Origin: Schizochytrium sp. TIO01
Taxonomy: Eukaryota; Sar; Bigyra; Thraustochytrida; Thraustochytriidae
Assembly (NCBI GenBank): GCA_004764695.1
Contig: SMSO01000007.1
Location: 2,053,270-2,117,269, forward strand
Direction: 5' to 3'
DNA: 64,000 nucleotides
Under the pieces are notes generated by a model. That model saw nothing but the letters and a program-made list of their open reading frames with translations, made no database searches and was not told the origin of the DNA. This document shows, piece by piece, positions 60,369-64,000 of the stretch (its first letter is position 1; every line of letters begins with the position of its first letter). Position numbers and translations under genes: made by a program.

Positions 60369-62634
60369 ACACCTCAGCATCATCATTTGCAATATCAAGC
60401 TAGCTATGTGTTTTGCACAGAGCAAAAAATCGCATACAGAATCCTCATGAGGTTGTCTAGTTAGATTTTGTGTGGTACTATTACACTAGCTCCGAGAAGT
60501 TACTTTCTTTGTCTTTACATGCTGATAGTTTTTTTTTAGCCCTCGTCTCGTCTCGCTCTCATCATCATCACTATCATGTCAACATGATGTGATTGTTTTC
60601 TTGTTGTTCATTCGTTGCAACTCTTATTCTTCTTATGCTATCTTCGTGGTTCGGTAGGGAGGCCTCCATTTTAATCGTAGGGCTACATGCCGCCTACCGT
60701 CTCTTCATCTTCTTGTATTTATCTCATCTTTGAAAAAAAAAAAGCATAAACAATTTGATACATTCTTTACCACAGCAAGATAAGTAAAACTATTTGTTGC
60801 TTTGGTCAACACAATAGAAATAGTAGCATTCAATTTCCTAAATACTACCTTTATGATCGCCTGTTCCGAACACGTTCAAAGCATGCAGACTAGATAAACT
60901 CTGATTTTATCTACGGACCTAGGGAATTCATCTCGTTGTTTTCTTTTTAAAGTATATGATCAGCCCTTCAGGTTTACAACTATATAGTCTATGCGATCCA
61001 ATACTTATCCTGAAGCAGCAGTTCATTATTATCACACTTCATACCTCATTTGGACTCGCTCAAGCTTTATATTCGTCACCTTGCCTGTTCTTTACGTTAC
61101 ACCCTCCCCCCCTTAAAAAAAATAAATAAAATGTGGTCATTGAGCATTACTACTTGTATTATTTCTACTGACACTATTTTGTTAAGAAAATATGCGAGTC
61201 AGAATCACAGCTCAAGGCTTTCGTCAGAACCTCTCTTTGCTTCTTACCTGATTCTGATAGCAGGATTATCGCATTCCATGATGCTCTACAAGGTTAGATT
61301 TCTCGCCACAAGTTGAAATTCAACTTTTCGCAGAAATGCCGCATCGCATTTATTTAAACCACCAGATCAGTTCAATGCAGTTGTCTTTTAAACACCAGAC
61401 CTTGCCTCAGGTTTCTTCGAGGCTACTAAACACCTGCTGAAGTAACATACAGCCACTGCCTAACCCAACCTAACCAAGCTCTCCTGTCTATACATTCATC
61501 CCTGCCTGTATCCAGACCCGAAACGCCAACAACTCATATGTCATCCTCTTTCTCTTTCTTCTGAGTTCGACATCCTCGTCAGACTACCTCTGCACGCTTC
61601 ACAGCACAAGCTGCTCTGCAGTAACATCCACCTTCTTTAAGCACCAGGGTGGTCATGCTGACCATCGGCTGTGCTTGAACCGTGACTCTGCAAAACGCTC
61701 TGCACACTGCATCTCCGACACTCCTCCTGACCGGAACCCGATCTTAGCATTGGTCTATATAGCTCTTAACACGCTCTCTGGAGAGAACGGGCTCTGCTTA
61801 TGCTCCTTCGATGTTGAGAGAACGGCCGAGCCTAACCACCGCCGCGCAAATCCTCAATAAGGCAGTGACGGAGCACTATATATACCAGACTATCTGTATT
61901 GCTGTATTAATAAGATTAGTTGAGGATAAGTCTGGTACACATGCACTTGTGCTACACTGTATTTATCCGAGTTATGTATATTTTTTGCCCATTATTTCTG
62001 GTATTAAGAGAGAAAGGGTTGGAAATAAAAAGTTATTCCGTGAGGGAGTAAGGTTTGGGAGTTGGGCGAATAGAGATCGCTGAGAGGAGGAAAATTCAAA
62101 AGTTCTTACTCACATACACTGGCGTATTACCTCACGAAAAGTATCAGTGGCGGCCGATTCAACCGTGCCGCCCAGTTTTTGCCAAAGCAAGGAAGAGAAA
62201 GGCGCTCGCTCTCTCCAGACCCGCAACTGTTCGGTTCCTTAGGCGCTGCTGTCTCGGACCGTGGCACGCTCCTCTCCTGCTGTCTCCGTTTGCAAGACCT
62301 TTCATTGACGTTGCTTTCGCTATCGTCACTCTAAAGAGACCTTGATCGTCTTCTTGGCGCCTTCGGAGAGCCCAAATCGTACCACCGCGGGGCAGGATCT
62401 TGACAAGCCCTAGCAAGGTTCGCAACGTCATCAAGTTTACGAAGAGAAAACTGTTCTTCTCTTCACATCGAGACCTTCGTGTTGGAGTTATTGCAAAATC
62501 TATCTGGCCTCGCAGAAGGGGCATTCTCGTAGAAGCCAGGCGAGTGCTCGCTAGCTTGGTGGAACCATAGAAATAGAAAGAGACTTACTAGCTTCGTTGG
62601 CGAATTTAGTCTCGTTTTAAATTTGCGATCAAAG
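60369..62634. other. Intergenic region between nucleotidase and RAD51 genes
   Basis: It begins with the presumed 3' UTR of the nucleotidase gene and ends with the RAD51 5' region. No gene is supported. About 61,535-61,630 matches the dispersed repeat at 50.7-50.9 kb. Near 62,353 CTTGGCGC resembles an E2F-type site with one mismatch, which would fit a replication/repair gene but is too short to be evidence. Confidence 0.45.
61535..61630 (+). repeat. Dispersed repeat fragment, copy 2
   Basis: The translation LSLSSEFDILVRLPL and the nucleotides around CTCGTCAGACTACCTCTGC match copy 1 at about 50,820-50,920. The frame closes soon after and the upstream part is only weakly similar. Confidence 0.45.
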
Positions 62635-63808
62635 ATGTCCGCTGCACAACTTGCTGCTGAGGAGCAGGAAAACTATGCTGGCAACCAGATGGTATGTTAC
62701 CGTAGGACAAAATGTATATATTCGGACGAAGAACAGACAAACTGACAGTTTCTGATGTGTAAATGTGTGAAATTGCTTGTATTGAATGGTACATGTGTAA
62801 TATGAATATGCATTCGTTGTGTTATAACAGGATGCCGAAGAAGATGAAAGTGGCCCTCAGCTGATTGAGACCCTCGAGCACCATGGTATCAGCGCCACAG
62901 ACGTAAAGAAGCTCAAGGAGGCCGGATTTCACACTGTAGAGGCCGTGGCATGGTCCACGCTGCGTAGCTTGTGTGAAGTCAAGGGCGTTAGTGAGAATAA
63001 AGCCACCAAAATTCAACAGGCCGCACAAAAACTTTTGCCCATGGGCTTTGTTACCGCCACAGAGCATCTCAAGATGCGCCAAGATACAATTATGCTTTCT
63101 ACTGGAAGTAAAGATCTTGATGAGCTCCTTGGTGGTGGTATCGAAACAGGCTCAATTACCGAGCTGTATGGTGAGTTCCGCACTGGTAAGACGCAGCTTT
63201 GCCATACACTTTGTGTAACTTGCCAGCTTCCTACTTCGCAGGGTGGCGGTGAGGGTAAGGCCATCGTTGTAGACACGGAAGGTACTTTTCGCAGTGAGAA
63301 TCTCACGAAAATCGCTGAGCGTTTTGGTCTCAGTGTCGAGGATGTTCTTGACAATGTTGCCGTTGCTCGTGCTCAAAACTCTGAGCATCAAATGCAGCTA
63401 CTAGCTCAGGCATCAGCCATGATGGCTGAGTCCCGTTATGCCCTCATTGTTGTCGATAGTGCTACTGCTCTTTTCCGCACCGACTATCAAGGTCGTGGTG
63501 AGCTCGCCGAGCGTCAGCAGAACCTCGCGCAGTTTATGCGCCAGCTGCAGCGCCTTGCAAATGAGTATGGTGTAGCAGTTGTTATCACCAACCAAGTTGT
63601 TGCCAGCCCAGACTCTGGTGTTTTTGCTGGCGAGGCAATGCGTCCCATTGGAGGAAACATTATTGCACATGCTTCTCAAACCCGTTTGAAGCTTCGTAAG
63701 GGCCGTGGTGAGACCCGTATTTGCAAGGTCATTGATTCCCCAACTTTGCCGGAAGCCGACGCTACATTTGCCATTACTGGCGCCGGTATTGCGGATGCGT
63801 CTGACTAA
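62635..63808 (+). CDS. RAD51: RAD51 recombinase, two exons (62635-62691, 62831-63808)
   Basis: Joining 62635-62691 and 62831-63808 gives 344 residues (human RAD51 has 339). Exon 1 codes 19 residues and ends at a codon boundary. Exon 2 starts [10 protein letters not shown], where the conserved N-terminal helix-hairpin-helix domain begins. Visible features: [18 protein letters not shown] (DNA-binding N-domain), FVTA at 92-95 (FxxA polymerisation motif), Walker A GEFRTGKT at 133-140, [17 protein letters not shown], Walker B LIVVD at 224-228, [12 protein letters not shown] (loop L1), NQVV...RPIGGN (loop L2) and the [13 protein letters not shown]-terminal strand. [11 protein letters not shown] and RICK favour RAD51 over its meiotic paralogue DMC1. 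It forms ATP-dependent filaments on single-stranded DNA and drives strand exchange in nuclear homologous recombination. Loop L2 has a non-standard [12 protein letters not shown] stretch before RPIGG. Confidence 0.97.
62692..62830 (+). other. RAD51: RAD51 intron, 139 bp, phase 0
   Basis: GTATGT at the 5' end and ATAACAG at the 3' end. It separates codon 19 (ATG) from codon 20 (GAT). Removing it joins the N-terminal leader to the conserved domain in frame; without removal no upstream ATG reaches the exon-2 frame. It is the only intron supported in the window. Confidence 0.9.
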
Positions 63809-64000
63809 TTTGCTTTTGCACGGAATTTCAATCTCCACGCTTTTTTACATTAAAATCTTTCCTTTAATCTGATTATGTCTGTATTTGTGTCTAACATGAC
63901 ATACTATAAAAACCCCAATCTTAAATTTGATGATACCGACCGTAATTTTATCTCATTAGGTATGTGCTCTTGGTGCTGCTCCTGCATTTTCTACCTGTGG
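63809..64000. other. RAD51 3' flank
   Basis: Presumed 3' UTR and downstream sequence up to the window end. No further gene is visible. Confidence 0.5.

Noticed and set aside
62635-63808. Identification as DMC1
   Set aside because: Residues around Walker A ([11 protein letters not shown]) and the C-terminus (RICKVIDSP) follow RAD51 and not the DMC1 pattern.

Overview
The window is eukaryotic nuclear DNA from what looks like a unicellular protist. Three lines of evidence support this: a RAD51 gene with a GT-AG intron, a nucleotidase of the NT5DC family with a mitochondrial-type N-terminus, and a Ty1/copia retrotransposon primed by a half initiator tRNA. The abundance of tetranucleotide microsatellites, the intron-poor GC-richer genes and the long intergenic DNA would fit a labyrinthulomycete (thraustochytrid) stramenopile. 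That lineage is a guess from style only, with low confidence.

Layout. (1) 1-818, minus strand: the 5' part of a low-complexity, transcription-regulator-like protein whose 3' end lies outside the window. (2) 0.8-12 kb: GC-richer intergenic DNA full of simple repeats, including a perfect (CTTT)51 array, with two weak exon-like stretches at 8.0-8.95 kb. (3) About 12-43.9 kb and 49.9-52.0 kb: an AT-rich gene desert where no host gene can be supported. It holds only short decayed frames and a few short repeats. (4) 43,902-49,853: a complete copia element with two identical 414-bp LTRs, a 5-bp target duplication, a clear PBS and a clear PPT. Its gag, protease and integrase regions are broken by stops and frame changes, while reverse transcriptase-RNase H stays open into the 3' LTR. 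(5) 52,086-53,117, minus strand: a protein with three consecutive SAM domains arranged as in liprins. (6) 53.1-58.6 kb: GC-rich intergenic DNA with a (CAAA)63 array, a T31 run, a (TTGA)n array and two exon-like minus-strand frames. (7) 58,671-60,368, plus strand: HAD-family 5'-nucleotidase-like gene. (8) 62,635-63,808, plus strand: RAD51 recombinase in two exons.

The host genes show no shared pathway. RAD51 and the nucleotidase are same-strand neighbours 2.3 kb apart, each probably with its own promoter. The points most worth a second look are the liprin-like triple-SAM protein, the contradiction of a freshly inserted but already dead copia copy, its initiator-tRNA primer site, the large AT-rich gene-free block (a centromere candidate), and a dispersed repeat shared by 50.7-50.9 kb and 61.5-61.6 kb. 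GC statements are by eye or from single 60-base lines. No alignment or database search was run.
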